Shown piece by piece: positions 53,889-62,900 of a DNA stretch of 64,000 bases. This DNA is from Paenibacillus sp. Root444D2 (lineage in GTDB: Bacteria > Bacillota > Bacilli > Paenibacillales > NBRC-103111). The notes beneath the pieces were generated by a model. The model worked only from the letters and a program-made list of their open reading frames with translations, was not told the origin of the DNA and searched no databases. Location of the stretch: NCBI RefSeq assembly GCF_001426375.1, contig NZ_LMEO01000050.1, positions 464,100 through 528,099 of the forward strand, in the 5' to 3' direction. How positions within the stretch are numbered: the stretch's first letter is position 1; every line of letters begins with the position of its first letter. The position numbers were made by a program, and so were the translations under genes.

Positions 53889-54311
53889 ATGACGAAACAT
53901 CCTGCCGAAACCATTGAGCTTGAATTAACCATTCTTATGCGCCGGTTTATGGCCGCAACTACCAATAAAAAAGTTGGAAATCTGGATCGTTCAGCCTATC
54001 TTTTACTTCATCAAATCTCTTCACAGGGATCTGCTGGTGTCAAAGCCTTGGCAGAGGAATTTCATCTGGATATCTCGACAATCAGCCGACAATCGGCCGC
54101 TTTGGAACAAAAAGGCTATGTATACCGGATTCTAGATCCCCAGGATGGACGTGCCTATTCCCTACAAATCACGGAAAGCGGGGCCAAAGAATTGGCTTCA
54201 AACAAACAGGCTCGATTCGAACGAGTAGCGGAGCTATTGCAAGAATGGTCTTTGGAAGATCAGCAAATGTTCGGAGAACTTTTGAGTAAGTTTAATCGCA
54301 CTTTTATTTAG
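53889..54311 (+). CDS. MarR-family transcriptional regulator
   Basis: A 140-residue winged helix-turn-helix protein. SAYLLLHQISSQGSAGVKAL, then AEEFHLDISTISRQSAALEQ form the recognition part, and RILDPQDGRAYSLQITESG is the MarR wing with the conserved DxRxxxxxxT pattern. The start follows GAGGTAACCT. It is divergent from the CBS and exporter genes and sits beside palindromic operators, so it most likely represses them and itself until a ligand, perhaps the exported drug, binds. Confidence 0.9.
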   Translation: MTKHPAETIELELTILMRRFMAATTNKKVGNLDRSAYLLLHQISSQGSAGVKALAEEFHLDISTISRQSAALEQKGYVYRILDPQDGRAYSLQITESGAKELASNKQARFERVAELLQEWSLEDQQMFGELLSKFNRTFI

Positions 54312-54343
54312 ACCCTTCTCTACTGACCATTTGCATTAATAAA

Positions 54344-54372
54344 TTGCTTTGTAATCTTTTGTGTGATATGAT
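54344..54372 (+). promoter_or_regulatory. Promoter of cold-shock gene
   Basis: TTGCTT and TATGAT are spaced by 17 bases. The predicted transcript start near 54379 leaves a leader of about 124 bases before the csp start codon, as usual for csp genes. Confidence 0.55.
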
Positions 54373-54400
54373 GATCTTATAAAACGTGTTAACATAAATT

Positions 54401-54459
54401 CACATATTGAAAAGGTGATCATTTGTGTAATGGTACCTTTTTCAATGTGTGATTTTTTT
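54401..54459 (+). promoter_or_regulatory. Leader hairpin of cold-shock mRNA
   Basis: CACATATTGAAAAGGT pairs with ACCTTTTTCAATGTGTG (one bulge, one mismatch) and is followed by seven T residues, inside the untranslated leader. It could be an attenuator or a temperature-responsive structure. Confidence 0.6.
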
Positions 54460-54502
54460 ATCTAAAAAAACATGTTAAATAACTATTTGGAGGTAATTGA
54501 TT

Positions 54503-54703
54503 ATGGAAACAGGAACAGTAAAATGGTTTAACGCAGAGAAAGGCTTTGGCTTTATTGAAGTGGAGGGCGGAAATGACGTATTCGTGCATTTCTCCGCGAT
54601 TCAAGGTGATGGTTTCAAATCACTTGACGAAGGACAACGTGTTGAATTTAATGTAGCTCAAGGCAACCGCGGACCTCAAGCCGAGAATGTTGTAAAACTG
54701 TAA
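54503..54703 (+). CDS. Cold-shock protein, CspA family
   Basis: A 66-residue single-stranded nucleic acid binding protein: [20 protein letters not shown] contains RNP1 (KGFGFIEV) and VFVHFSAI is RNP2; the fold is a five-stranded OB barrel. Length matches the family exactly. The start at 54503 has TTGGAGGTAATTGATT upstream. Csp proteins melt RNA structure in the cold and under stress. A long structured leader precedes it and a terminator follows before the ydjO-like gene. Confidence 0.95.
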   Translation: METGTVKWFNAEKGFGFIEVEGGNDVFVHFSAIQGDGFKSLDEGQRVEFNVAQGNRGPQAENVVKL

Positions 54704-54718
54704 TACAAAGATACAGTA

Positions 54719-54754
54719 AACTGTCCTTAACAAGTGTTAAGGGCAGTTTTTTTT
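54719..54754 (+). terminator. Terminator between csp and ydjO-like genes
   Basis: AACTGTCCTTAAC pairs with GTTAAGGGCAGTT around a 4-base loop, followed by eight T residues. Some read-through may feed the next gene, which starts 19 bases on. Confidence 0.88.
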
Positions 54755-54772
54755 AATCTAAGGAGGATAACT

Positions 54773-55003
54773 ATGTATTTTCGAAGAAAATCGTTAGAGG
54801 ATCTCCCTCAGGAAAACACTAAAATCTGGGCTTGCAAGGAAGAAGATTGTAAGGGTTGGATTCGGGACAATTTTGCGTTTGAGTACGTTCCCACTTGCCA
54901 CCTTTGCCTCTCTCCCATGATTAGCAGCGTGAAGATGCTACCTCTGATTGCCAACTCCAACATAGATATGAAGTCCCTTAATAAAGGCAGACTGATCTCG
55001 TAG
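54773..55003 (+). CDS. ydjO: Cold-inducible YdjO-like protein
   Basis: A 76-residue protein. WACKEEDCKGWIRDNFAFEY followed by VPTCHLCLSPMISSVKMLP has the four-Cys (CxxxxC ... CxxC) pattern of the Bacillus subtilis YdjO family, a small putative zinc-binding protein induced in the cold; its function is unknown. AAGGAGGATAACT precedes the ATG at 54773, so the longer frame from 54734 is not used. Its place directly after csp supports the assignment. Confidence 0.85.
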   Translation: MYFRRKSLEDLPQENTKIWACKEEDCKGWIRDNFAFEYVPTCHLCLSPMISSVKMLPLIANSNIDMKSLNKGRLIS

Positions 55004-55078
55004 ACGGTTCCATATTGAAATATATCTTGTCTTTCATCCAGATTTTTTATTCTAGGTCTCGTTAACTTCGGTAGAATA

Positions 55079-55122
55079 ACAAAAAAGCTGGTTCCTGTTG
55101 CGAACAGGAACCAGCTTTTTCC
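55079..55122. terminator. Bidirectional terminator
   Basis: AAAAAGCTGGTTCCTGTT and its near-complete complement pair across a CG loop, with T-tracts on both strands. It serves the ydjO-like and yeeI genes, which converge here. Confidence 0.88.
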
Positions 55123-55152
55123 GTTGTATTATGAGATCAACTTACTTGTTGG

Positions 55153-55863
55153 TTATTCCACGTTGTGATAAACCTGCTGCACATCCTCTAAATCTTCCAA
55201 AGCATCAATCAATTTGTCGAATTGGGCTTGTCCTTCTTCTGATAAAGTGATGCTATTTTGCGCTAACATCGTCAGTTCAGCAATGGCAAACTCCGTGATT
55301 CCGGCCTTTTTGAATGATTCTTGAACAGCATGGAACTGCTCCGGATCAGCGTAAACCATAACGATGTCATCTTCTTCAGCAATGTCACGAACGTCTACAT
55401 CCGCTTCAAGCAAAATTTCCATGATGTCATCGATGCTCTTGCCTTCAATACCGATGACAGCAGTGGCATCGAACATGTAAGCGACTGAGCCGTTTACACC
55501 CATATTGCCGCCATTTTTACTGAATGCTGCACGTACACTTGAAGCTGTACGGTTCACGTTATTCGTCAATGCGTCCACTATGACCATCGCACCGTTTGGT
55601 CCGAAGCCCTCGTAACGAAGCTCCTCATAAATTTCATCCGAGCTGCCTTTTGCTTTATCAATGGCACGATCAATAATTGCTTTCGGCACATTATAAGTTT
55701 TTGCCCGTTCGAGCACAACTTTCAGAGCACGATTCGCTTCAGGATCCGGTTCACCCTTCCGTGCTGCTACATAAATTTCAAGGCCGAACTTAGCGTAAAT
55801 TCGACTTGTATTTGCATCTTTAGAAGCTTTCTTCTCTTTAATGTTATTCCACTTACGGCCCAC
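55153..55863 (-). CDS. yeeI: YebC/PmpR-family protein (YeeI type)
   Basis: A 236-residue protein. [20 protein letters not shown] at the start is characteristic of YeeI in Bacillus, the shorter-N-terminus branch of the YebC family; [20 protein letters not shown] and [16 protein letters not shown] are core family blocks. YebC-type proteins have been described as transcription regulators and more recently as factors relieving ribosome stalling. The frame opens at a GTG (55875), but the GTG at 55863 yields the family N-terminus and has a weak AGTGGGA site 6-7 bases upstream. Confidence 0.9.
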   Translation of the reverse strand: MGRKWNNIKEKKASKDANTSRIYAKFGLEIYVAARKGEPDPEANRALKVVLERAKTYNVPKAIIDRAIDKAKGSSDEIYEELRYEGFGPNGAMVIVDALTNNVNRTASSVRAAFSKNGGNMGVNGSVAYMFDATAVIGIEGKSIDDIMEILLEADVDVRDIAEEDDIVMVYADPEQFHAVQESFKKAGITEFAIAELTMLAQNSITLSEEGQAQFDKLIDALEDLEDVQQVYHNVE

Positions 55864-56341
55864 GATTGATCCCACTTTCTATTTTTATTTCATTAATATA
55901 ATAACCGATTTTCATTCTAAATGGAAAAAAAGTTGCATCATAATTTCCGTACTAACATTTTTCGTTGCGGTTTTCGCGCCTATTTGTTCGGTGGCGCCTG
56001 GATAAGCGCGGTTTCCGCGCTTTCACAGCACGGACGCGCGGGACAGACTGCTGAGATCGATTTTCCGCTTCTCAGGCCCTACCGCCGAGCTTCAGCTTGC
56101 CGAACCGTAAGGAAAGGGCTATCCTCGACCGATTCCTTTCGGATTCGGAGGATAGCCCTCGAAGATGGTACCACTATAGACTTGCTTACTGCTGAAAAAC
56201 AACCGTCGGATTGGAAGAGATAACGTACACGCTTTCCTTGTGTGTCCCGCCGTAGTATCTCGTCGCAATTCTACGCATTGTGTTGCTTAACACCCGCGTT
56301 CCGATTTGAAATATTCTTTGTTGAAACTCCATCTGTCTATA
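55864..56341. other. Gene-free stretch with GC-rich hairpins
   Basis: No convincing gene. GCGCGG-TTT-CCGCGC lies near 56007-56021. At 56116-56158 GGGCTATCCTC pairs with GAGGATAGCCC around an inner CCGATTCC/GGATTCGG hairpin, without a T-tract. This stretch is markedly more GC-rich than its neighbours. Confidence 0.5.
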
Positions 56342-57214
56342 TCACATTGCCGGGATTTCAGAAGGCACCTTCAAGTGTGTTACATCGATCCCTTTTTCAT
56401 CGCGCGCTTTTAAGTCTTTTAGAAACTCAAGGAAGCCATAACGAGGTTTCCAACCAATTGCCTTTTCAGCTTCAGAAAGGTCATGTTGTTCCACTTGCTC
56501 AGGCAATTCGATCTCGTATTTATTAAGCAAATGAATGGCGCCAGGAACCTGTGTCTCACACCACTCTGGACCATATTTTCTAAAGTCTTGGATTACTTCT
56601 ATCGGCATGCCGTGATTCGTATGAACAATTGTACGAAAAAGCCCCACTCTCTTCTCCAAAACTGCCTTGACAGAAGCAACTGTAGCTTCAGCAACATCCC
56701 TTCTATCCACACCATTACGAAGCAAACGTGCCCCGAACTCTAAATACGGGCGAGGTATGAACTCATGGTAACGAAGCATGGCTATCGATGCACCGGTCAT
56801 TTCATGATAAGTCTTACATAGATCTTCCCCAATAACTTTGCTAACGCCATAGACTGACCACCAACCATATGCCATTGAAGAAGCATATACAATAGATTGA
56901 ATCCCCGCTTGCCTGCAGGCTTCCAGAACATGGAATGTTCCATCCACATTTACAGCAAAAATCGTTTCATCGCTTACGGGTGGATTATGCGCGCAATGCC
57001 ATGCTGCTAGATGAACAACAGCATCCATTCCATTTACCGCTGAACGTACATCACCAGGGGATCTCGTGTCACACCTAACGAATTCAATTTCTCTCAAATC
57101 GTCAGCACTTGGAGGCATAACGTCTGCCATCTTAACCGAAAAGCCTGCTTGAATTAATGCCCTGCAAACAGCTTGTCCACCATTGCCGGCAGCACCGGTA
57201 ACCAGAACTTTCAT
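56342..57214 (-). CDS. NAD-dependent sugar epimerase/dehydratase family protein
   Basis: A 290-residue extended short-chain dehydrogenase. VLVTGAAGNGGQAVCRAL is the GxxGxxG nucleotide site, VHLAAWHCAHNPPV the DLAA-like block, IVYASSMAYGW the Ser/Thr site and YGVSKVIGEDL the YxxxK pair. Typical roles are epimerisation or dehydration of sugar nucleotides, or oxidation of uronic acids; no closer assignment is possible. AGGTGG lies 9 bases upstream of the ATG. It is a single gene with unrelated genes on both sides. Confidence 0.85.
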   Translation of the reverse strand: MKVLVTGAAGNGGQAVCRALIQAGFSVKMADVMPPSADDLREIEFVRCDTRSPGDVRSAVNGMDAVVHLAAWHCAHNPPVSDETIFAVNVDGTFHVLEACRQAGIQSIVYASSMAYGWWSVYGVSKVIGEDLCKTYHEMTGASIAMLRYHEFIPRPYLEFGARLLRNGVDRRDVAEATVASVKAVLEKRVGLFRTIVHTNHGMPIEVIQDFRKYGPEWCETQVPGAIHLLNKYEIELPEQVEQHDLSEAEKAIGWKPRYGFLEFLKDLKARDEKGIDVTHLKVPSEIPAM

Positions 57215-57291
57215 GATTTCACGCCACCTAACTTCGTATTTAGGTTATCTATTCGTCATCCTTAATGATACACCTGCAATTGGATGAAATA

Positions 57292-57465
57292 TCAGTTCCA
57301 TCCTTTAGCGATAACCGGTTTCTTTTTATTATTCAAAACCCTACCTAACAAACTCAATTTCTTTTTTCGTTTGAGAGCGAGTTTAACACCTTCAATTAGT
57401 AGTATTGATCTCAATTCGTCGCGACGATTGAGCGTGTGTAACCTCTTTATGAACTGCTTGTCCAT
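57292..57465 (-). CDS. 57-residue basic hypothetical protein
   Basis: The frame reads MDKQFIKRLHTLNRRDELRS and later KLALKRKKKLSLLGRVLNNK; the product is strongly basic, helical and without a signal or membrane segment. GAGAGG stands 9 bases before the ATG at 57465 (an ATG at 57474 overlaps that site). No family is recognised. Coding on this strand is favoured over the overlapping plus-strand frame because only this one has a ribosome site. The following 57475-57795 holds no other gene I can support. Confidence 0.45.
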   Translation of the reverse strand: MDKQFIKRLHTLNRRDELRSILLIEGVKLALKRKKKLSLLGRVLNNKKKPVIAKGWN

Positions 57466-57795
57466 ATTGACCATCCTCTCAAGTGTCAGTAAATGAGTAG
57501 CAGGACTTCTTATTCTGTTATATATACATTATAAGCTTGCATTGGATAAAATGTTTGTCACATTATAGATGAGTACTGCGCTTATTTTGTCGACAATATG
57601 TCCACGAACCCATTCACATATTTGAAGAGCCACTTCATTTACCCCCGTTTTCGAAATATCGACGGTCGGCATTGGTGGTGTGTATGCTTTGTCAGCATTT
57701 TCAAGCAACCACTTTGCAAAGGATTTATGCTCTTTGAATCATATCCTCTGACCAATTCCTCGCACGTAATCGTAATTGCTTCTTCCCCCTAATGA

Positions 57796-57835
57796 GACAA
57801 AAGCAGCCAATCCATATTGGACGGCTGCCTTTGTC
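57796..57835 (-). terminator. Terminator after fucosidase operon
   Basis: GACAAAGGCAGCC pairs with GGCTGCTTTTGTC around a 14-base loop, 7 bases past the stop of the isomerase-like gene. Confidence 0.75.
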
Positions 57836-57841
57836 TTTCAC

Positions 57842-58714
57842 TTAAATTTCATTCCACAATTTTCTTAAGTTATTCATGCCTATCCGCGAACCGACTTCAC
57901 AGTCTTCCATCCCTTCGAATTCTACGGTTACATAGCCGTCATAGCCCGTATTTTTGATCAGCTTTATGATTTCTCTGATCTCGATGTCCCCATGGCCGAC
58001 GATTGCGCCCCTTAAATAATTTCCGTTTGTAGTCCGGAACCAATTGCCTTCTCCCGGGTCTTGATAGTACGGTCTGAAGTAAAAATCTTTAAAATGGATT
58101 AAGGAAGCGTAAGGTAGATTTTTGCGCACGCCAACAAGCGGGGCTTCGTCTACGCACATAAAATTGCCTACATCCAATGTTGTTTTAAAATTGGGGCGAT
58201 TCACTTCGGCTAGCACGCGCTGCACCCGATCGCTCGCCTGCACGGAGAAACCGTGATTTTCAATCGTAGTCGTAATGCCGTAGTTTGCCGCATAGTCGGC
58301 AATAATTCGGCTTCCACGAACGATAAGCGGTAAACTGTTTTCAAAGTACTCGATTGTCATTTTCTCCGGAGGCAGTGTAAAGGCCGTAACATCATGGCGC
58401 ATATGCCTCATGCCCAATCGATGCACAAGATCAACGTGCTGCTTCACACGGTCCATCTCATCTTCGAACTCTTCCTCCGTCTCCTGTACGAAGTTAGCAG
58501 GAATCGAATAATTCGATAAATCGATACCGACCGATCTCGCCTTATCTCTGAGCGCATCCGCCAGCTCCAGATTATCCACAAGCGTATAGCCATACGGAAC
58601 AAGTTCCAGATGCTCGCCGCCGTTGTCTTTCACCCACTGAACAACATCCAGAATTGTCATTTTTTCCGACTTCAACGCCTGCAGCAAACTGTAAGAACTA
58701 AGCCCGATTTTCAT
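57842..58714 (-). CDS. Sugar phosphate isomerase/epimerase-like TIM barrel protein
   Basis: A 290-residue protein of the xylose-isomerase-like TIM barrel superfamily. Metal-ligand motifs are TTIENHGFS (Glu), TLDVGNFMCVDE (Asp), LIHFKDFYFRPY (His, Asp) and VTVEFEGMED (Glu). Members isomerise or epimerise sugars, inosose or hydroxypyruvate. The start at 58714 is 6-7 bases from GGAGGT; the ATG at 58720 abuts it. Last gene of the fourth ABC/fucosidase operon, so it may act on the sugar released by the fucosidase or on a derivative. Confidence 0.85.
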   Translation of the reverse strand: MKIGLSSYSLLQALKSEKMTILDVVQWVKDNGGEHLELVPYGYTLVDNLELADALRDKARSVGIDLSNYSIPANFVQETEEEFEDEMDRVKQHVDLVHRLGMRHMRHDVTAFTLPPEKMTIEYFENSLPLIVRGSRIIADYAANYGITTTIENHGFSVQASDRVQRVLAEVNRPNFKTTLDVGNFMCVDEAPLVGVRKNLPYASLIHFKDFYFRPYYQDPGEGNWFRTTNGNYLRGAIVGHGDIEIREIIKLIKNTGYDGYVTVEFEGMEDCEVGSRIGMNNLRKLWNEI

Positions 58715-58758
58715 CTTCATACCTCCAAGTATTCATCGATTAACGTTCAAACTTCGAA

Positions 58759-59994
58759 TCAGCTTACCGAGTAAGCGGCAAATTTGCGTACAATCGGCGT
58801 CGCTGCGCACTCGGTAAACCGGACTCTCAATTCACTTGTCTCAACAGCTGTAAATCTATCGATTTTCTTGTGACCGATGGCGCTTCCTTTTACAAGTTCC
58901 ACCCACTCGCCGTTACGCTGCGCTTCAAGCACATATTCCCGTACCCGTTCGCCGTGTGCGATGTCTTCCATAATAATAACATGATCGACGGATTGCTCAC
59001 CCTTTAATTGAAGCGTTACTTCCATGCCTCCTCCTGTTGTAACGGCGAGCGGAGCGTCAAACCGGCGACGGATTTCATCGCCTAGTTCGATTACGCGCTG
59101 CACGTCCACTTCCGGCAGTAAACCGCGGTCATCAGGGGCAACGTTTAACAACAGTGTCGCGCCATGCCCCACAGAGCGGTAGTAAAGATCCATCAAGTGT
59201 TCCAAGCTGTGCAGGCTGACCTCGTCGTCCGGATGCCAAAACCAATGGCGTTTGCGGATTGGTACATCGCACTCCGCAGGCACCCATGATGTAGTGCCTT
59301 CCATCCAAGTAAGCATATCGCTTGTGAACATACTCTCTCTTGCGCTCTCCGCTGTATTCCAGCACGGGTATGGGGCAACGCCGTCTTCATTTCCAACCCA
59401 GCGAATAGTCGGCTGTCCCATATTGAACACCATCGCATCCGGTTGGTACTGTGTGACAAGTCCGATAATTCTCTGCCAGTCGTACTCCCGGCCCTGAGAG
59501 CCTGCCCCATCAAACCATACCTCGACAAGCGGACCGTATTGTGTCAACAGCTCGGTCAATTGTTCCGCATAGAAATCGTCGTATGCCGCTTTGTCCGAAT
59601 AGCACGGCTCATGACGGTCCCAAGGCGACAAGTACAAACCGAACTGTAAGCCTTCCTCCCGGCAGGCATCCGACACTTCGCGGACAACGTCCCCTTGTCC
59701 ATCTTTCCATGGGCTCGACTTGACCGAATAATCGGTCGTCTTCGTTGGCCATAAGCAGAACCCGTCATGATGCTTGGCAGTCAAAACAAAATATTTAAAC
59801 CCGGCCAGCTTTGCTGTCCTCACCCACTGGCGCGCATCCAGCTGCGTTGGATTGAACTTAAGCGGTGAGTCTGTTCCCTCTCCCCATTCCTGATCGCAAA
59901 ACGTGTTCATGCCAAAATGACAAAACATACCCAGCTCCAAGTCCTGCCAGGCCATCTGCTGCAGGGTCGGTTTCGCTAAAACGTTAATATCCAT
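58759..59994 (-). CDS. Alpha-L-fucosidase, GH29 family, intracellular
   Basis: A 411-residue enzyme without signal peptide. ELGMFCHFGMNTFCDQEWG, then LTAKHHDGFCLWPTKTTDYS and the likely nucleophile Asp162 in VEVWFDGAGSQG are GH29 hallmarks (retaining, clan GH-R). A C-terminal beta domain (about 325-411) follows the barrel. GH29 removes terminal alpha-L-fucose. The start is uncertain: the frame opens at 60063, and neither the ATG at 60030 nor that at 59994 has a good ribosome site; 59994 best fits family length. Expressed with the fourth transporter, it should defucosylate imported oligosaccharides. Confidence 0.88.
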   Translation of the reverse strand: MDINVLAKPTLQQMAWQDLELGMFCHFGMNTFCDQEWGEGTDSPLKFNPTQLDARQWVRTAKLAGFKYFVLTAKHHDGFCLWPTKTTDYSVKSSPWKDGQGDVVREVSDACREEGLQFGLYLSPWDRHEPCYSDKAAYDDFYAEQLTELLTQYGPLVEVWFDGAGSQGREYDWQRIIGLVTQYQPDAMVFNMGQPTIRWVGNEDGVAPYPCWNTAESARESMFTSDMLTWMEGTTSWVPAECDVPIRKRHWFWHPDDEVSLHSLEHLMDLYYRSVGHGATLLLNVAPDDRGLLPEVDVQRVIELGDEIRRRFDAPLAVTTGGGMEVTLQLKGEQSVDHVIIMEDIAHGERVREYVLEAQRNGEWVELVKGSAIGHKKIDRFTAVETSELRVRFTECAATPIVRKFAAYSVS

Positions 59995-60114
59995 GAATGA
60001 GCCACACTCGCTTCCTTTAATTTGTATGATCATCGCCTTAGTTATAGCAGTCAGAAATCGCATAGTTCCGCCATCAGATCAGATCCGAAGGCGGAACATA
60101 AGGAAGCTCTAGTA

Positions 60115-61809
60115 TTACTTTTTGGCAATTGCCTTTTGATAGATTTCGATATACTTGCCTAGCTGCAAGCCGTCAAAACCTTTTACATAGCTATCCCAAT
60201 CTTTCTCAATGTCCTTGCTGCCCGTAATGAACTGCGCCATGTTGGACTTAATGTAATCGCGGATTGTCGTTTTCAGTTGGGCTGCCACTTCCGCATCTTC
60301 CAATGCGATGAACACGCTGGACGGATACATCATCTTCGATTGGAAAGGTTCATATTTCGCCGATTCACGCTTCAATCGAACTTCGTATGCGCCTTCAGCA
60401 AACGGATCCTGAAGAGCTGCCCACGAATCGCGGTATTGGAACGTGCGGAGAGACGGACCGATCTGTTCCCAACCATCGTTGTGCGTCGTTTTGGTATCAG
60501 TTATCGGAATAATCGCATATTTCGCCGGTTTGCCGTTCATATCCAGCTCGCCGTCCTTCGCTTTGCGCCATCCTTGGCCTTCCGGACCGCGCTCTTCAAG
60601 TACGATCGCTTCTTCTGTGTATAAATAGTCGGCCAAACGGATTGCAGCAATTTGCTGTTCTTTCGTCGCTTTATTCGTAATCGCCATCTGCGAACTGCCC
60701 ACTCCCGCATAATACCCTGCTTGCTGCACACCGTTCGGTCCTTTGAGCGGAGGAACGGTTACATACTCTTTATGGCGCGGGTGCTTTTCGTCCGGCGAAT
60801 GAGCGTAACTGATCAAAGCTGTAGTAATGCCTCCCATCACATTGGCGTCCTGGCGGTTGCCGAGCTGCTGAATCGCGTCGGAATTTTGTGTAAATGATGC
60901 TGGATCGATCAGTCCTTCCTTATATAACTTGTTCAGGTACAACAATCCCTGCTTCCATTCTGCCTTGTTGGCGGACAAATCCACCTTGCCGTCCTTCAAC
61001 TGGAGGAACGTACCGCTGTCTTTGTCCACCTGGTCGTCGATAATGAACGAGTTCATCAGAAAGGAGGCGATGTTGCCTGCCCACATGTCGTCGGAACCTG
61101 TAAGCGGAATTTCATCTTTTTTGCCATTACCGTTCGGATCTTTTTCCTTAAATGCTTTCATCACTTCATAAAACTCATCCGTTGTTGTCGGCATTTTCAG
61201 TCCGAGCTTATCCAGCCATGACTGGTTTATCCACAGCTTCTGGGCGTAGTTGCAGTGATAGCACTCGTTAATTTGCGGAAGCGCATAAATGTTGCCATCC
61301 GGCGCCGTGATGGAGCTCTTCAGATAAGGCAGATCGGCCATCGCTTTCTTGAAGTTCGGCGCGTATTTATCAATCAAATCGTTCAGCGGAATAAACACGC
61401 CCTGCTTGCCGTACTTCATCTGCTCATCTTTGGTCAAGGACCCATGTAAAATCACTTCCGGATAATCACCGCTTGCCAGCATCAGTTGTTTGCGGTCGTT
61501 AAGCGCTTTGTCAGGTACGAGGTCCCATTTAATTTGAATGTTCGTCTTGTCCTGAACGTATTTCGTAAATGTATTGGTCTCCATATTCTCGATGCTGGCG
61601 AGCTGAGGTGCAAACATTTTAATCGTCATCGGTTTCTTTACAATTGGGTATTGTCCTACAGGTGAGAACACATCGGTCGCGACAGGCGCGCTGGTTGAAG
61701 GTGTGTTTGCCGCAGGCGTACCTGATTCTGTGCTGCAAGCGCTCAAAACGAGCGAAAAGCTTAATACTACCCCCATCGTACCCGTGTAAGCTTTATTCCA
61801 TTTTTTCAT
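60115..61809 (-). CDS. Sugar ABC transporter substrate-binding lipoprotein
   Basis: A 564-residue lipoprotein: MKKWNKAYTGTMGVVLSFSL and lipobox LVLSACSTES. The mature part is an LplA-type family-1 binding protein (YPIVKKPMTIKMFAPQ; KDPNGNGKKDEIPLTGSDD is the calcium-site-like loop seen in this class). The start is fixed by GGGAGGAG 8 bases before the ATG at 61809. Third gene of the fourth transporter operon, followed by the fucosidase, so its ligand may be a fucosylated oligosaccharide; this is inferred from context. Confidence 0.9.
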   Translation of the reverse strand: MKKWNKAYTGTMGVVLSFSLVLSACSTESGTPAANTPSTSAPVATDVFSPVGQYPIVKKPMTIKMFAPQLASIENMETNTFTKYVQDKTNIQIKWDLVPDKALNDRKQLMLASGDYPEVILHGSLTKDEQMKYGKQGVFIPLNDLIDKYAPNFKKAMADLPYLKSSITAPDGNIYALPQINECYHCNYAQKLWINQSWLDKLGLKMPTTTDEFYEVMKAFKEKDPNGNGKKDEIPLTGSDDMWAGNIASFLMNSFIIDDQVDKDSGTFLQLKDGKVDLSANKAEWKQGLLYLNKLYKEGLIDPASFTQNSDAIQQLGNRQDANVMGGITTALISYAHSPDEKHPRHKEYVTVPPLKGPNGVQQAGYYAGVGSSQMAITNKATKEQQIAAIRLADYLYTEEAIVLEERGPEGQGWRKAKDGELDMNGKPAKYAIIPITDTKTTHNDGWEQIGPSLRTFQYRDSWAALQDPFAEGAYEVRLKRESAKYEPFQSKMMYPSSVFIALEDAEVAAQLKTTIRDYIKSNMAQFITGSKDIEKDWDSYVKGFDGLQLGKYIEIYQKAIAKK

Positions 61810-61929
61810 ATAGACGACTCCTCCCATTTTATCGAACCCTGTCATTTGAATCTAAAGGAAGTAATCTAAGCTGCAAGACTAACGTACCACCACCTTTCAA
61901 GTTAATTGAGCTGTTTGGCCGCCATAGTG

Positions 61930-62829
61930 TTACCCTTTCAATGAACCGATCATGACGCCCTTAACAAAATGCTTCTGCACGAACGGATAGATGATCAGCA
62001 CGGGGGCACTCGCAACAACGATAAGCGAATACTTGAGCAAGTCCTTCAGCCCCTGCTGAGCCAACATTTGATCCACTTTGGACACCATGGTCGCATCAAT
62101 TGTGTTCAGAATCAGAATGTTGCGCAGCACGATTTGCAAAGGGAACAAATTCGGCGATTTCAGGAAAATCAAGGCATCGAAATAAGCGTTCCAATGGCCG
62201 ACTGCATACATCAGCGTTAGCACAGCCAGAATCGGTTTGGAAAGCGGAAGCACGATACTGGTAATGAACCGGATGTCGCTGCAGCCGTCGAGTTCCGCAG
62301 CTTCGGCGATCTCATCGGGAATCGTTGTCTGGAAAAAGGTGCGGGCAACAATAACCTGAAACACCGCCATCGCCCCTGGTAAAATCATCGCCCAGCGAGA
62401 ATCGAGCAAATGCAGGTTTTTCACGACTAGATAGAAAGGGATAAGCCCTCCGTCAAACATCATCGTGATGACCAGGAGTACCATAATAAAATTGCGGCCG
62501 TAGAACGTTTTTCTGGCCAGCGGATAAGCAAGCATAACAGTCAATGCAACGTTGACAGCCGTACCGGCGACTGCATAAATCAGCGAATTCATGTAACCGG
62601 ATACGATTTGCGGATTGCGGAACACCGCTTTATAGCCCTCTAGCGTAAACTCGACTGGAAACAGCCACACCTTACCGGATACGACAGCTTGCGGCGAGCT
62701 AAATGATGAGCTGATGATGAATATGAGCGGGAAAAGGACGACGATCAGCACAACAGTTAAAAGCATGTAGATGCCGAGCAGAAACAACCGATCGCCCTGC
62801 GATTCCCGAATCGTTGTCGATTTTAGCAT
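61930..62829 (-). CDS. Carbohydrate ABC transporter permease (YtcP type)
   Basis: A 299-residue permease with about six helices, starting with LFLLGIYMLLTVVLIVVLFP as the first. The coupling loop reads EAAELDGCSDIRFITSIVLP, with an unusual Cys, and the C-terminus is KGVMIGSLKG, diverging from the GAVKG/GAVKS of the other three copies. AAGGAGGATCATTT precedes the ATG. Partner of the 62901 permease and 60115 lipoprotein. Confidence 0.9.
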   Translation of the reverse strand: MLKSTTIRESQGDRLFLLGIYMLLTVVLIVVLFPLIFIISSSFSSPQAVVSGKVWLFPVEFTLEGYKAVFRNPQIVSGYMNSLIYAVAGTAVNVALTVMLAYPLARKTFYGRNFIMVLLVITMMFDGGLIPFYLVVKNLHLLDSRWAMILPGAMAVFQVIVARTFFQTTIPDEIAEAAELDGCSDIRFITSIVLPLSKPILAVLTLMYAVGHWNAYFDALIFLKSPNLFPLQIVLRNILILNTIDATMVSKVDQMLAQQGLKDLLKYSLIVVASAPVLIIYPFVQKHFVKGVMIGSLKG

Positions 62830-62900
62830 AAATGATCCTCCTTACTGTGGACTGACGCTCCTGAATTGTGCGCAACATCGGGTTCTAGCGACTCCGTCCG

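Noticed and set aside
55921-56223. 100-codon plus-strand frame upstream of yeeI
   Set aside because: Spans the GC-rich hairpins, has no ribosome site and gives an unlikely composition.
57598-57792. 64-codon plus-strand frame near the fucosidase operon terminator
   Set aside because: No ribosome site and unusual Cys/Phe/Trp-rich composition.
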